NCBI RefSeq assembly: GCF_900312675.1
Contig: NZ_OMPC01000009.1
Location: forward strand, 434,001 to 498,000
DNA length: 64,000 nt
Direction of reading: 5' to 3'
From: Aliivibrio sp. EL58
GTDB lineage: Bacteria > Pseudomonadota > Gammaproteobacteria > Enterobacterales > Vibrionaceae
Part shown: piece by piece, positions 9,708 to 19,402 of the stretch
Layout: every line of letters starts with the position of its first letter
Position numbering within the stretch: the first letter of the stretch is position 1
Notes under the pieces: generated by a model
What the model was told of the DNA's origin: nothing
Databases searched by the model: none
The model's input: the letters and a program-made list of their open reading frames with translations, nothing else
Position numbers and translations under genes: made by a program

Positions 9708-10952
9708 ATGTCATTAGAAAAAATTGAATCTCAGCCGTCTAGCATGACGCAAGATGAAGGAAAACCAGCAGCACGCTCGGGCTTTAGTTGGTCATTGATT
9801 ATGGGGGCTGCTTTTTTAATGGCAACCTCAGCGGTAGGACCGGGGTTTTTAACTCAAACTACTGTGTTTACTCAAACATTAGGTGCAAGCTTTGCCTTTG
9901 TTATCCTTATTTCTATCATTTTAGATATTGGTGCTCAGCTTAATATTTGGCGAATCATTGTTGTGTCTAAAAAACGAGCGCAAGATATCGCGAATGATAT
10001 TTTCCCCGGTCTTGGTTACGTGATTGCAGGTATGGTTGCCATTGGTGGTTTAGCTTTTAATATTGGTAATATCGGTGGTGCAGGGATGGGGATGAACGTT
10101 TTATTTCCTGATATCACACCAATAGTAGGCGCAGCTATTAGTGCCGTGGTTGCCGTTGCTATCTTCATGTTGAAAGATGCTGCTAAAGTTATGGACCGTT
10201 TTACTATCGTAATGGGGGCTGCGTTAATAGCAATGACATTATATGTACTATTTTCAACTTCACCTCCGGTTGGTGAGGCGTTATATCGTGCAGTATGGCC
10301 AGAGAAGCTTAATGTACTTGCGATTATTACATTAGTTGGTGGCACGGTTGGTGGTTACATTACTTTTGCGGGTGCGCACCGTTTGATTGATGCGGGTGTC
10401 ACGGGTCAAGAAGCACTACCACAAGTTAACCGAGGTTCTGTCTCTGCAATCAGTTTAGCTTCAGTGGTTCGTGTTATTTTATTTTTAGCAGCATTGGGGG
10501 TGATTAGTTCTGGGGTCACGTTAGATCCAACAAATCCTCCTGCATCGATGTTTAAGCATGCCGCAGGTAATGTAGGTTATAAGATCTTTGGCTTAGTTCT
10601 TTGGGCCGCTGCGATCACCTCTGTTATTGGTGCTGCATATACGTCAGTATCATTCTTAAAAACATTACACCCAACGATTGAGTTGCATTCACGTCGATTT
10701 ATCATTGGCTTTATTGTGGTATCCACATTTATATTTTGCTTTATTGGTAAGCCTGTCATGTTATTGATTGTAGCAGGTGCTTTAAATGGATTTATCTTAC
10801 CAGTAACGCTAGGGCTTATGTTGATTGCTGCAACTAAACCATCAATTGTTGGTGACTATAAGCACCCAGTTTGGATGTCAGTCTTTGGCTGGTTAATCAC
10901 TGCAATGATGGCTCTTATGAGTATATACACCTTGTATGTGATGTTTTTTTAA
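9708..10952 (+). CDS. NRAMP-family transporter (YcsG-like)
   Basis: This is a polytopic membrane protein of 414 residues with about 11 predicted helices. The first conserved NRAMP-like segment, ATSAVGPGFLTQTTVFTQ, replaces the metal-binding DPGN signature of true MntH proteins. The YcsG branch is found beside pxp genes in many bacteria, so the cargo is more likely an organic or organic-metal solute linked to 5-oxoproline than Mn2+ alone; this is inference. The ATG at 9708 is preferred over an in-frame GTG at 9687 because AGAAGG lies 7 nt upstream of it. Confidence 0.8.
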   Translation: MSLEKIESQPSSMTQDEGKPAARSGFSWSLIMGAAFLMATSAVGPGFLTQTTVFTQTLGASFAFVILISIILDIGAQLNIWRIIVVSKKRAQDIANDIFPGLGYVIAGMVAIGGLAFNIGNIGGAGMGMNVLFPDITPIVGAAISAVVAVAIFMLKDAAKVMDRFTIVMGAALIAMTLYVLFSTSPPVGEALYRAVWPEKLNVLAIITLVGGTVGGYITFAGAHRLIDAGVTGQEALPQVNRGSVSAISLASVVRVILFLAALGVISSGVTLDPTNPPASMFKHAAGNVGYKIFGLVLWAAAITSVIGAAYTSVSFLKTLHPTIELHSRRFIIGFIVVSTFIFCFIGKPVMLLIVAGALNGFILPVTLGLMLIAATKPSIVGDYKHPVWMSVFGWLITAMMALMSIYTLYVMFF

Positions 10953-11049
10953 TCAAGTTGACGAGTGATATTGAGAATATAGTTATATTTTAGAATTATT
11001 ATTCAGATAATGGCTTTTTATCTGCTTGATTTTAAATATACTAAATCGC

Positions 11050-11083
11050 AGGCCCTAATATGTTTACCGACGTGTTAGGGCCT
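11050..11083. terminator. Inverted repeat between ycsG-like gene and DUF969 gene
   Basis: AGGCCCTAA and TTAGGGCCT form a perfect 9-bp stem with a 16-nt loop. No clear T run follows, so it could be a weak terminator, an attenuator or an mRNA-processing hairpin separating the two halves of the pyroglutamate cluster. Confidence 0.45.
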
Positions 11084-11162
11084 CATAGGTTTTAACGCAA
11101 TGTGAGATTTATAAGTATCAGCCCATCATGATGTAAGGCTGAGATAAAACAAATAAGGATAT

Positions 11163-11855
11163 ATGATGATTGATTTCTGGCCGTTGATTGGAGTGGTGAT
11201 AATTACTCTTGGGCTCGCTTTACGTTTAAATACACTATTGGTTATTTTAACCGCAGGGATAGTGACAGGGTTAGTTGCAAAGATTGATTTTATTGAGATT
11301 TTATCCATTCTAGGCGCTTCATTTACTCAAAACCGTTACATGTCTTTATTTATTCTAGTATTGCCTATGATTGGGGTATTAGAACGATTTGGCTTAAGAG
11401 AACGTGCAGAAACACTGATTGGCTCAATCAAACAAGCTTCTGCTGGCCGAGTTATGTTTACGTATTTATTACTACGGAAAGTAACGAATGCATTAGGTTT
11501 AAACTTGGGAGGGCATCCATCCATGATCCGTCCTTTAGTTGCCCCAATGGCAGAAGCCGCTGCTGAGAAAAATAGAAAACCATTAACGAATAAAGAAAGA
11601 CAGCACCTTCGTGCACTTGCTGCAATGAGTGAAAACTTTGCTAATTTCTTTAGCCAATTAATTTTTATTGGTGCTGGCGGTTTGTTATTAATTAAAGGTG
11701 TGCTTGAAGAGCATGGTTACAGTGTTGCTTTAAATGACATGTTTATGTGGGCGATCCCCACAGCTTTAGCCTCGTGTGTCGTATTTTATGTTCGAGCATG
11801 GATAGAAGATTCACGCTTGGCAAAAGCTGGTAAGCAGGAGCAAGAAGAATGTTAG
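11163..11855 (+). CDS. DUF969 family membrane protein
   Basis: This 230-residue inner-membrane protein starts directly with hydrophobic helices (FWPLIGVVIITLGLALRL). It carries the family segment TNALGLNLGGHPSMIRPLVAPMAEAA and a soluble KNRKPLTNKERQHLRALAAMSENFANFF region. DUF969 is always found with DUF979, and the pair is thought to form a transporter. The start follows AAATAAGGATAT. It overlaps the DUF979 gene by 7 bp, so the two subunits are coupled. Position before pcp suggests import of pyroglutamate or pyroglutamyl peptides. Confidence 0.82.
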   Translation: MMIDFWPLIGVVIITLGLALRLNTLLVILTAGIVTGLVAKIDFIEILSILGASFTQNRYMSLFILVLPMIGVLERFGLRERAETLIGSIKQASAGRVMFTYLLLRKVTNALGLNLGGHPSMIRPLVAPMAEAAAEKNRKPLTNKERQHLRALAAMSENFANFFSQLIFIGAGGLLLIKGVLEEHGYSVALNDMFMWAIPTALASCVVFYVRAWIEDSRLAKAGKQEQEEC

Positions 11856-12754
11856 AGTATATTTATCAAGCGACAGGCTTACTTCTTATTGCGTTTTCTC
11901 TTCAAAGTTTTATGGATAAAAAGAATCCGAAAGCAATAGGGACAGGGCTTTTCTGGCTAGCCTATGGTGTTTCTTTCTGTTTAGGTAGCGTATTACCTGA
12001 TTGGGTTGTTGGCGTATTAGTACTTATTATGACGTTAATTGCTTCAGTGGGTTTAATGGGTATTGGGTCATACAATTCAAGTGACAATGAGTTTAGAAAA
12101 AGCAGTGCCAAATCTTTACAGAATATGCTGTTTCTTCCCGCGATTATTGTCCCTGTTGGTACGATTTTATGGAGCCAAGTAACCGGTGAAAGTGCACTTA
12201 TTGGCTTAGGGATAAGCTCTGTTCTTTCATTGTTTGTCGCTAATTGGCTGACTAAGTGTAAGCCTGTTCAAAGTATCCATGAAGGACGTCGATTAATTGA
12301 TACTATTGGTTGGGCAGCGATTTTATCGCAATTCTTAGCGGCATTAGGCTATTTATTTGGCCAGGCTGGTGTAGGTGATACGGTTTCACAAATAGTAAAA
12401 GAGATCGTGCCACATGGTAGCGTTTTAGCCTATGTGATTGCGTACACGTTTGGTATGGCTATTTTCACCATTGTAATGGGTAACGCGTTTGCCGCTTTTG
12501 CTGTTATTACCGCAGGTATTGGTATCCCACTATTAATTGTTGAAATGGGGGGAGATCCTATCGTAGTGGGTGTACTAGGCATGGTTTCTGGCTATTGTGG
12601 AACCTTAATGACGCCAATGGCGGCTAATTTTAATGTAGTACCTGCCGCTTTGTTAGAGCTCGATAATAAAAACCAAGTGATTATCACTCAGTTTATTCCC
12701 GGTTTTATTATGCTACTAATTAACACTACCTTTATGTACTTTTTTGCCTTTTAG
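11849..12754 (+). CDS. DUF979 family membrane protein
   Basis: This 301-residue protein has about nine hydrophobic helices. The characteristic C-terminal half includes FAVITAGIGIPLL, GMVSGYCGTLMTPMAANFNVVPAALLE (split here by no insertions) and ITQFIPGF. It partners with the DUF969 product, whose gene it overlaps. The pcp gene follows 9 bp later. Homologous operons pair these two proteins with pyrrolidone-carboxylate peptidase, which supports a transport role in pyroglutamate metabolism; the substrate has not been shown here. Confidence 0.82.
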   Translation: MLEYIYQATGLLLIAFSLQSFMDKKNPKAIGTGLFWLAYGVSFCLGSVLPDWVVGVLVLIMTLIASVGLMGIGSYNSSDNEFRKSSAKSLQNMLFLPAIIVPVGTILWSQVTGESALIGLGISSVLSLFVANWLTKCKPVQSIHEGRRLIDTIGWAAILSQFLAALGYLFGQAGVGDTVSQIVKEIVPHGSVLAYVIAYTFGMAIFTIVMGNAFAAFAVITAGIGIPLLIVEMGGDPIVVGVLGMVSGYCGTLMTPMAANFNVVPAALLELDNKNQVIITQFIPGFIMLLINTTFMYFFAF

Positions 12755-12763
12755 GGGTTAACG

Positions 12764-13402
12764 ATGAAAAAGATTCTAATTACAGGTTTCGAACCTTTTG
12801 GTAATGATAAAATTAACCCTGCGCTAGAGGCCGTAAAGCTAATTGCAGGCCGTAAACTTAATGGCGGTGAGATTAGTATTTGCCAAGTGCCAGTTGTGCG
12901 CTATAAATCTATTGAAACAGTAAAAAAAGCGATTGAAGATCAACAACCCTATGCAGTGATCACTGTTGGTCAAGCTTCGGGTCGCACAGCAATAACACCA
13001 GAGCGAATTGCGATTAATGTTGATGACTTCCGGATCCCAGATAATGACGGTATTCAAGTGATTGATGAACCAGTCATAGAGGGAGGCCCAGATGCTTATT
13101 TTACAACATTACCAATCAAAGCGATGGTGAGTGAAATACAACAAAAAGGGATCCCAGCTCAAGTATCAAATACGGCAGGTACTTTTGTATGCAACCATCT
13201 GTTCTACGGGATACAGCATTATTTAAAAGATACCAATATTCGTCATGGGTTTATTCATATTCCATTATTGCCAGAGCAATCAGTGGATGGCTCCCAACCA
13301 ACAATGAAGTTAGAGCAAATAGCAGAGGGCTTAGCTATTGCAGCACAAGCTATCATTGATAATAGTGAAGATATTCAAGAAGGGGCAGGTACTATTTGTT
13401 GA
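12764..13402 (+). CDS. pcp: Pyrrolidone-carboxylate (pyroglutamyl) peptidase I
   Basis: This 212-residue C15 cysteine peptidase removes N-terminal pyroglutamate from peptides. Visible signatures are LITGFEPFG at the N-terminus, the catalytic Glu region [13 protein letters not shown], the nucleophile Cys in [15 protein letters not shown] and the catalytic His in [11 protein letters not shown]. The length is normal. It is the last gene of the DUF969-DUF979-pcp operon and feeds free 5-oxoproline to the PxpABC enzyme encoded upstream. A strong terminator follows. Confidence 0.96.
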   Translation: MKKILITGFEPFGNDKINPALEAVKLIAGRKLNGGEISICQVPVVRYKSIETVKKAIEDQQPYAVITVGQASGRTAITPERIAINVDDFRIPDNDGIQVIDEPVIEGGPDAYFTTLPIKAMVSEIQQKGIPAQVSNTAGTFVCNHLFYGIQHYLKDTNIRHGFIHIPLLPEQSVDGSQPTMKLEQIAEGLAIAAQAIIDNSEDIQEGAGTIC

Positions 13403-13434
13403 TTTAAAAACAGATAATTCTATCTTTATTTTAG

Positions 13435-13467
13435 AACCCAACAATTATTTATATTGTTGGGTTTTTT
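13435..13467 (+). terminator. Rho-independent terminator after pcp
   Basis: AACCCAACAA and TTGTTGGGTT form a perfect 10-bp stem around a 9-nt AT loop, followed by a T-rich tail. Confidence 0.92.
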
Positions 13468-13759
13468 AATGATAACTATGTAAATAACTATTATATTTCA
13501 GTGAGTTGTGAATGCAGCGTTAAGTGTGTGTGTTTATGATGCTAAGTGTTTTCTTGCTCAAAAAATCAAGAGTAAATTTTCGCTTATTTTTGGGTTCCGT
13601 TTGTGAAAAAGGGCACATTTTTAAATAATAAGACTGCTAAGATGACTCAGAATGTAACCACTTGTTTCATTGGTGAGTTATGCAATGTAGGGGGTGTAGG
13701 CTCCACTGATAATTCTACATTGCTTTATATTATTTAGAATTATAAAAAGTAGACATATT
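13468..13759. other. Leader region of the chemoreceptor gene
   Basis: No gene is seen in this stretch. A long hairpin at 13682-13723 is described separately. No recognised riboswitch motif was found. Confidence 0.5.
13682..13723 (+). promoter_or_regulatory. Hairpin in the chemoreceptor 5' leader
   Basis: GCAATGTAG and CTACATTGC form a perfect 9-bp stem enclosing 24 nt that are unusually G-rich for this region. It ends 36 bp before the start codon of the chemoreceptor gene. There is no T run, so it is more likely an RNA element or protein site than a terminator. Confidence 0.4.
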
Positions 13760-15652
13760 ATGCATTTAACATTAAAAACAAAGCTTGTAATAACAAGTGT
13801 TGCTCTTATCGTTTTAACGATTATCTCGTTGGGTACTTTTTCATATCAAACGATGAAAACACAAGCCTGGGATGGTATTCGTAGTGAGAGTGGGAATACT
13901 GCAAAAGCATACAGTTTAGGGGTTGGGGATTGGTTCAAAGGCCGTCAAGATGCGATTACGGCAATGAAAGAAGCCATAGAACGAGATCCGAATTTAGATA
14001 TGGTGGCACACTTAAAACAAACCTTTACTTCGGGTGGTTTTGGACTGAGCTACTATGGTGATGCAGAGGGCGTAATGCAACGTCAAGATCCATCATTGAA
14101 TAAAGCAGGTTATGACCCACGAACTCGTGGTTGGTATAAAGAAACTCTAGCAGCCAACAAAGCGATTACCACAAAGCCTTATGTTAGCCATACCATGCAA
14201 GCACTCGTGGTTACACTAACAGAGCCTGTGCGTGAAAATGGCCGAATTGTAGGTGTAACAGCATCAAACTTAGCACTTGGAGCTTTAATTGATGATGTGT
14301 TAGACATTCCTGTACCAGGGAAAGGCTACGCAATGTTACTTGATATCAGTAATAAGATTGTTGTTGCTCACCCTAATGAAAAAATTGCCTTAAAACCGAT
14401 TGCAGATCTTGGTAAAGGTTTTGATGCGAATAACCTAAATAAAGAAATATCATCCGATGGTTTTTTCTTCACCGAAGAGAACGGTAGAGAAGAAGCGGTA
14501 ATGATAACAGCAGTGCCTCATACGAATTGGGCAATTGCGTTAGTGATGGATAAAGAAACCTTAGAAGCGCCGTTAAATGCAATGCTATTTAAACTAATAT
14601 TTATTGGCGGTTTAATTTTATTGTTTGTTTCATTATTTACCGGCTGGTTAGTTACACGTCAACTGCGTGAATTAGGTACCGTATCAGAAGCATTAGCAGA
14701 TATTGCAAATGGTGAAGGGGATTTAACCGTTCGTATTAACGTTAAATCAGATGATGAAGTGGGTAAGCTTGCTGAAAACTTTAACCAGTTTGTTTCTCGT
14801 CTTCATACAATGGCATCGAATTTACGCGAAATCACATTAGAGCTTAATCGTTCAGCTGCGGACTCAGCAGATTCAGCATTTCAACGTAGCCAAAACATTC
14901 GTCATCAACAAGATGAAATTACCATGGTCGCGACTGCGGTAACAGAAATGGCAAGTGCAACCCAAGAGATAGCAGGCAATGCAGAGAATACAGCAAAATC
15001 TGCAGAGCAAGCGGTAGGCTTAACCCAAGAAGGGCATAATCAAGCAAACCAAAGCCAAGCATCAATTGGTAATCTTGCGCGTGAAGTAAACAGTGCGGTA
15101 GGCATCATTGAAGATTTGAATGGTCATGCACAAAAGATCAGCTCAATTCTTGCCACCATTCGTTCAATTGCAGAACAAACGAATTTACTGGCATTGAATG
15201 CCGCAATAGAAGCAGCACGAGCTGGAGATCAAGGGCGTGGGTTTGCAGTTGTTGCTGATGAGGTTCGTGTGTTATCTCAACGAACTCATACCTCAACAGA
15301 AGAAATTCAATCAATGATTGAAACATTGCAGTCGACAACACAAGAAGCCGTCTCTGTTATGTCGGACAGCCATCACTTGGCAGAAACCAGTGTGAAAGAT
15401 GTCGATGACGCTGGTATGAGTATTGAGAATATAGCAGCTCAAATTAATGTGATTAGTGATATGGCGACACAGATCGCTTCGGCAGCAGAAGAGCAGTCAA
15501 GTGTAACCGCAGAGATCAGTCGCAATACAGAAGGAGTGCAAGAAGTTGCAAACCAAATGGCGAGTGAAGCAGAAACTGCAGCACAGCAAGCAGAGGCATT
15601 AAAATCGTTAGCTGATTCATTAGAAGAAGAGATCAAACGTTATAAGCTTTAA
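13760..15652 (+). CDS. Methyl-accepting chemotaxis protein with dCache sensor
   Basis: This inner-membrane chemoreceptor has 630 residues. TM1 spans about 8-28 and a periplasmic dCache_1 domain about 29-272. TM2 spans about 274-298, followed by HAMP and the cytoplasmic signalling domain with the hairpin tip [18 protein letters not shown]. The sensor has DPRTRGWY (about residue 119), matching the Arg/Trp/Tyr part of amino-acid-binding dCache pockets. The usual Asp of the last pocket strand appears replaced by Asn (TASNLALG). The ligand may thus be a modified amino acid or another small acid; binding of pyroglutamate would be speculation from the neighbourhood. Confidence 0.93.
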   Translation: MHLTLKTKLVITSVALIVLTIISLGTFSYQTMKTQAWDGIRSESGNTAKAYSLGVGDWFKGRQDAITAMKEAIERDPNLDMVAHLKQTFTSGGFGLSYYGDAEGVMQRQDPSLNKAGYDPRTRGWYKETLAANKAITTKPYVSHTMQALVVTLTEPVRENGRIVGVTASNLALGALIDDVLDIPVPGKGYAMLLDISNKIVVAHPNEKIALKPIADLGKGFDANNLNKEISSDGFFFTEENGREEAVMITAVPHTNWAIALVMDKETLEAPLNAMLFKLIFIGGLILLFVSLFTGWLVTRQLRELGTVSEALADIANGEGDLTVRINVKSDDEVGKLAENFNQFVSRLHTMASNLREITLELNRSAADSADSAFQRSQNIRHQQDEITMVATAVTEMASATQEIAGNAENTAKSAEQAVGLTQEGHNQANQSQASIGNLAREVNSAVGIIEDLNGHAQKISSILATIRSIAEQTNLLALNAAIEAARAGDQGRGFAVVADEVRVLSQRTHTSTEEIQSMIETLQSTTQEAVSVMSDSHHLAETSVKDVDDAGMSIENIAAQINVISDMATQIASAAEEQSSVTAEISRNTEGVQEVANQMASEAETAAQQAEALKSLADSLEEEIKRYKL

Positions 15653-15667
15653 ACGTAAAAACTTAAT

Positions 15668-15697
15668 AAAAACCGTCATTTTTTGACGGTTTTTTTG
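15668..15697 (+). terminator. Rho-independent terminator after the chemoreceptor gene
   Basis: AAAACCGTCA and TGACGGTTTT pair around a short T-rich loop and run into a tract of seven T. Confidence 0.9.
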
Positions 15698-15891
15698 TGT
15701 CAAAAAACCGTGATTTTCTTTCAAAAAGAAAGAGGTAGGAACAACTTATAAAATATTTTATAAACATCTTTCATTAACTATTCCCAAAAGTAAAACAAGG
15801 TGTAGAATACGCCTCCTTATCGGCTAACACACTATGTGTGAACTATTCCAGTGTATTGAAAATAAAGACGAATACACTTTTTAGGATATAA

Positions 15892-17046
15892 ATGAAAAAC
15901 GCATTACTTGCCCTTGTTATTTCTTTAGTCACGACTTCTTGTACTCCAATTTTTGATGGTAATTACAATCAATCAAATTCAGAATCATGCGATTGTAGTG
16001 GTGGTGTATCAAAACCAAATACATGGCAGCCCGGTTCATCAAAGCCAAGCGCATCAAAACCAACCCAGTCGGTCGAAGAGCAATTAGAAAATCTTGCTAA
16101 TCAAGTTCATAATAAATGGGGTGACAAAGAGTTTCTTGAAGCCGGTAAGCACCGTTACGTAAAGTATCTTGATGGTTATCGTACTCGCGCACATATTGAT
16201 TTTGATAAAGGTAAGATCTATGTATCGACTATTTCTCAATATCAACCTAAAGAGGCACTCAAAAAAGCCATTATAGGTACAGTTTTAATGCCTGCAGATC
16301 CATCGCATGTGGATTTATTCAGTGATAAGTCAATCCCTTTACGTGGCCGTCCTTTTTTACTCGGTCAAATTAAAGATCAAGAAAACAAAGACATTGAATG
16401 GCCTTGGCGTGCAGGGCAATACGCGGACTATTTAATTGAAAATAAACTTAAAACGAAAACCATCAAAAATGGAAAAGCGTATTACGTTGAGATCTCAATG
16501 GTGGATGACCATTTAGAGCAACGTGAATTCCAATATGCAGACTTGATCAAAAAAGCATCGAAAGAATACGATATTTCAATCGATTTAATTTACGCCATTA
16601 TCCAGACGGAAAGTAGCTTCAACCCTTATGCAGTAAGTCATGCTGGTGCCTATGGTTTAATGCAGGTGATCCCAAAAACGGCAGGCGCAGATGTATTTAA
16701 ATTAGTGAAAAACAAATCAGGAATCCCAACAAAAGAGTATTTGTTTAATCCAGCAAACAACATAGATACAGGCACAGCCTACTTTTATATTTTAAAGAAT
16801 AGATACTTACGAGATATCACTCATGCAACCAATAAACATTACAGCATGATTTCTGCCTATAACGGGGGATCTGGAGGCGTATTCTCTACGTTTGATACAA
16901 GCAAAACTAAAGCTATCAGCGAGATAAATAGTTTAAAACCGGAGCAGTTATATTGGGCGTTAACCAATAAACACCCAAAAGCAGAAGCGCGTCGATACCT
17001 TGAAAAAGTGTTGAAGTTTCAAAAAGAATTTAATGAAAAAGCGTAG
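15892..17046 (+). CDS. mltC: MltC-like membrane-bound lytic murein transglycosylase
   Basis: A lipoprotein signal peptide ends in the lipobox VTTSC (Cys17). It is followed by a Ser/Pro/Lys-rich linker, a DUF3393-like N-terminal domain (about 75-200) and a C-terminal SLT domain (about 215-375). The catalytic Glu is in IIQTESSFNPYAVS (about residue 238), with AYGLMQVIP and SAYNGGSGG as further SLT motifs. The enzyme would cleave peptidoglycan glycan strands from the inner face of the outer membrane. The length of 384 is slightly above E. coli MltC because of the linker. Confidence 0.88.
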   Translation: MKNALLALVISLVTTSCTPIFDGNYNQSNSESCDCSGGVSKPNTWQPGSSKPSASKPTQSVEEQLENLANQVHNKWGDKEFLEAGKHRYVKYLDGYRTRAHIDFDKGKIYVSTISQYQPKEALKKAIIGTVLMPADPSHVDLFSDKSIPLRGRPFLLGQIKDQENKDIEWPWRAGQYADYLIENKLKTKTIKNGKAYYVEISMVDDHLEQREFQYADLIKKASKEYDISIDLIYAIIQTESSFNPYAVSHAGAYGLMQVIPKTAGADVFKLVKNKSGIPTKEYLFNPANNIDTGTAYFYILKNRYLRDITHATNKHYSMISAYNGGSGGVFSTFDTSKTKAISEINSLKPEQLYWALTNKHPKAEARRYLEKVLKFQKEFNEKA

Positions 17047-17160
17047 ATAGAATATGTTGATTGAGAGGATGAATAAATTGAATTATACATTAATAGCTTA
17101 ATTTGTTAGCTTCTCGGTCTATGAAAACTTCACTCTAATTTAGTTGGTGGTAACGACAGG

Positions 17161-19278
17161 TTGAAACAGATTCTCTTTTGTTTACTGTGTTTATATTCTT
17201 CATTTTCATGGTCACTTGAATTGACCAAAGAAGAAAGTGAATGGCTTAAAAATAATAAAAACTTTACATTTTATAATGATAATTATGATTCAAGACTTTT
17301 CTTTATTGAGAATGGCATTCAAAAAGGGTTATACAGCTATTTAGTTGCGGACATTAATAAGAAATTAAATACAAATTTCACCGTGCAAATTGAAGATATT
17401 GATGTATTACATGACAAGTTTAATAATTTTGATTCTGGTGTGTATTTTGATTTTGCGAATACAAAAGAGAGACGTGAAAGCTACTTTTTTGTCCCTACAC
17501 TATATCGAGTGAGTACAAAAGTATTCTTTAGAGATACCTCAATTATTGAAGATCTAGTTAGTTTGAATAATAAGAAAGTAGGTCTTATTGATGATTGGTA
17601 CTCCACCACTAACTTTGTAAATCAATACGCTGATGAAATAGATTATATTCCGGTTAAATTTAATACGTTAAGTGAGTTAGTTGCAGCACTAAATGCGGGA
17701 GAGATTGATGCTTTTGTTGCTGATACACAGGTGATCACAGACAAAGCGTATCCGACTCTTAATTTACCTCGGTTACAGAATTTATATACGTCATTTGCAA
17801 TCTCAAAGGATTACATTGAACTCAACAGCATCTTAATCAAATATTTTACTGAACTAGAGTCAAAAGAAGTAAAAGAGATGGTTATAAAATCTCGCGAAGA
17901 TTACTTCATCTATTTATTTAAAAAGAGCGAAGAGCTTAAAGGCTTAACGGTTAGTGTTGGGTATGGTGCTAATGAGTTTCCTACCAGTTACTATGTTAAT
18001 AATGAATATCATGGAATAGCCCCAACACTTTTTGATAGTATTAAATTAATATTTAAAGATGTTGTGACGTTTATTGAACCAGTAATCGGAGAGTGCAACG
18101 AGTATGATGTTTTGTTGTCGGTGTATAATAATAAGTGCATAACAGACAACTACTTCTTAACCAAGCCATATTATACCTTTGAGCTATCGGTTTTTAATAA
18201 GTTAGAAGGGAATTTTATTTCAGAAATTGGGGATGTTAACTACTCAACCGTTGGAATGTTGAAAAATGCGTATTACTACGATTATGTAAAAAATAATACG
18301 TTAAATGTGGAAATGGTATTTTTTGATACTTTTGAAGAAATAATTAAAGCCGTAGATGATGGGGTCGTCGATTACGCTTTTGGTGATCAACGATTATTGC
18401 TTAATCACACTATTAATCATGATATGTTCGATCTAAAAGTAGCTGGCACGTTAACAGAAAAATCCTCTGTTTATATAGCGGTAAAAAAAGAGCATAAGGC
18501 GTTATTTGATGCGATTAACCTTATTTCAATAAGCTCGGATAATGAACGCCTAATTAAAAATATCTATATTAATGAAAATGAAAAGTACCAAAGAAATGAT
18601 CTATGGGCATTAATCATGGTTTTTAGTGTTTGCATACTCATTATCGTTCTTTTACTTATACGAGATTTTCTTGCGAAAAAAACACAGCACCGACTGTTAA
18701 CTATGAATGAGTCCTTGATTGGTTCATTAGAGATGGCGTCTTTGTACAGTGATGAAGAGACCAGTGAGCACAATAAACGGATTAATATTTACTCTGAGTA
18801 TTTGTCGACTCTTCTGAAGATGCCAAAAGAGTTTGTAGAGGATATCCGAATGATCGCTTCTCTGCATGATATCGGCAAAATTGGTATCCCTCATTACATT
18901 TTAAAGAAACCAGGCAAGCTTGACCCTGATGAATTCGATGTGATGAAGCAACACGTTAACATTGGCTATGAGATTATAAAGAATACTGATCTTAGTCTAA
19001 TAACTAAAAATATCGTGCTTTATCATCATGAAAAGTGGAATGGAAAAGGGTATTTAAACTTAGTTGGTGAAGATATTCCAATTGAAGCAAGAATCGTGAG
19101 TATTGTTGATGTGTATGATGCACTAAGACAAAAACGGGTTTATAAAGAAGGGTTTACTCATGAGGTTGCAATAGAGATTATTGCCGAGGAAAGAGGTGTC
19201 TCTTTTGATCCTATGATTGTTGATCTGTTTTTACATAATCATGAAGAGTTTAGAGCTATTTTTGAGAATAATCAGTAG
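17161..19278 (+). CDS. HD-GYP phosphodiesterase with periplasmic solute-binding-like sensor domains
   Basis: The 705-residue protein starts at a TTG that gives a clean signal peptide (KQILFCLLCLYSSFSWS); no ATG is close by. Two SBP_bac_3-like domains follow (about 20-250 and 255-475), then one membrane helix (about 481-501). The cytoplasmic HD-GYP domain comes last. The HD motif (SLHDIGKIGIP, about 566-575) and the downstream HH are intact, but the GYP signature reads GKGYL. It would hydrolyse cyclic di-GMP in response to a periplasmic ligand, as BvgS/EvgS-type sensors do. The GYL variant makes activity or partner binding uncertain. Confidence 0.85.
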   Translation: MKQILFCLLCLYSSFSWSLELTKEESEWLKNNKNFTFYNDNYDSRLFFIENGIQKGLYSYLVADINKKLNTNFTVQIEDIDVLHDKFNNFDSGVYFDFANTKERRESYFFVPTLYRVSTKVFFRDTSIIEDLVSLNNKKVGLIDDWYSTTNFVNQYADEIDYIPVKFNTLSELVAALNAGEIDAFVADTQVITDKAYPTLNLPRLQNLYTSFAISKDYIELNSILIKYFTELESKEVKEMVIKSREDYFIYLFKKSEELKGLTVSVGYGANEFPTSYYVNNEYHGIAPTLFDSIKLIFKDVVTFIEPVIGECNEYDVLLSVYNNKCITDNYFLTKPYYTFELSVFNKLEGNFISEIGDVNYSTVGMLKNAYYYDYVKNNTLNVEMVFFDTFEEIIKAVDDGVVDYAFGDQRLLLNHTINHDMFDLKVAGTLTEKSSVYIAVKKEHKALFDAINLISISSDNERLIKNIYINENEKYQRNDLWALIMVFSVCILIIVLLLIRDFLAKKTQHRLLTMNESLIGSLEMASLYSDEETSEHNKRINIYSEYLSTLLKMPKEFVEDIRMIASLHDIGKIGIPHYILKKPGKLDPDEFDVMKQHVNIGYEIIKNTDLSLITKNIVLYHHEKWNGKGYLNLVGEDIPIEARIVSIVDVYDALRQKRVYKEGFTHEVAIEIIAEERGVSFDPMIVDLFLHNHEEFRAIFENNQ

Positions 19279-19402
19279 GTAGAAGCAGGGGCTAGTTTTT
19301 AGGGGTTAGGGATTAGTAAGAGCAGGGACTAGTTTCTAGGGACGAGTAACTGCTTTGGGCTCTTACTCGTCCCTGCTTTTTCTAGTCCTTAGTCCCTAGC
19401 TT
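19279..19402. repeat. GGGACTAG-type tandem and inverted repeat cluster between convergent genes
   Basis: Short units related to GGGACTAG and TAGGGA occur repeatedly on the left side. Their complements (CTAGTCC, TAGTCCC) occur on the right side. They make a nested set of direct and inverted repeats over 120 bp, and the right end runs up to the fdhD stop codon. This is a different composition from the surrounding DNA. Confidence 0.7.
19338..19385. terminator. Hairpin terminator inside the repeat cluster
   Basis: AGGGACGAGTAA and TTACTCGTCCCT form a perfect 12-bp stem with a 13-nt loop. The right arm is followed by GCTTTTTCT, so it can end transcription from the HD-GYP gene and possibly from fdhD on the other strand. 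Confidence 0.75.

Noticed and set aside
13468-13759. Possible cyclic-di-GMP riboswitch before the chemoreceptor gene
   Set aside because: The GEMM core sequences are absent; only a hairpin is seen.
19279-19402. Repeat patch between the HD-GYP gene and fdhD as an IS end
   Set aside because: No transposase, target-site duplication or matching inverted terminal ends are visible.
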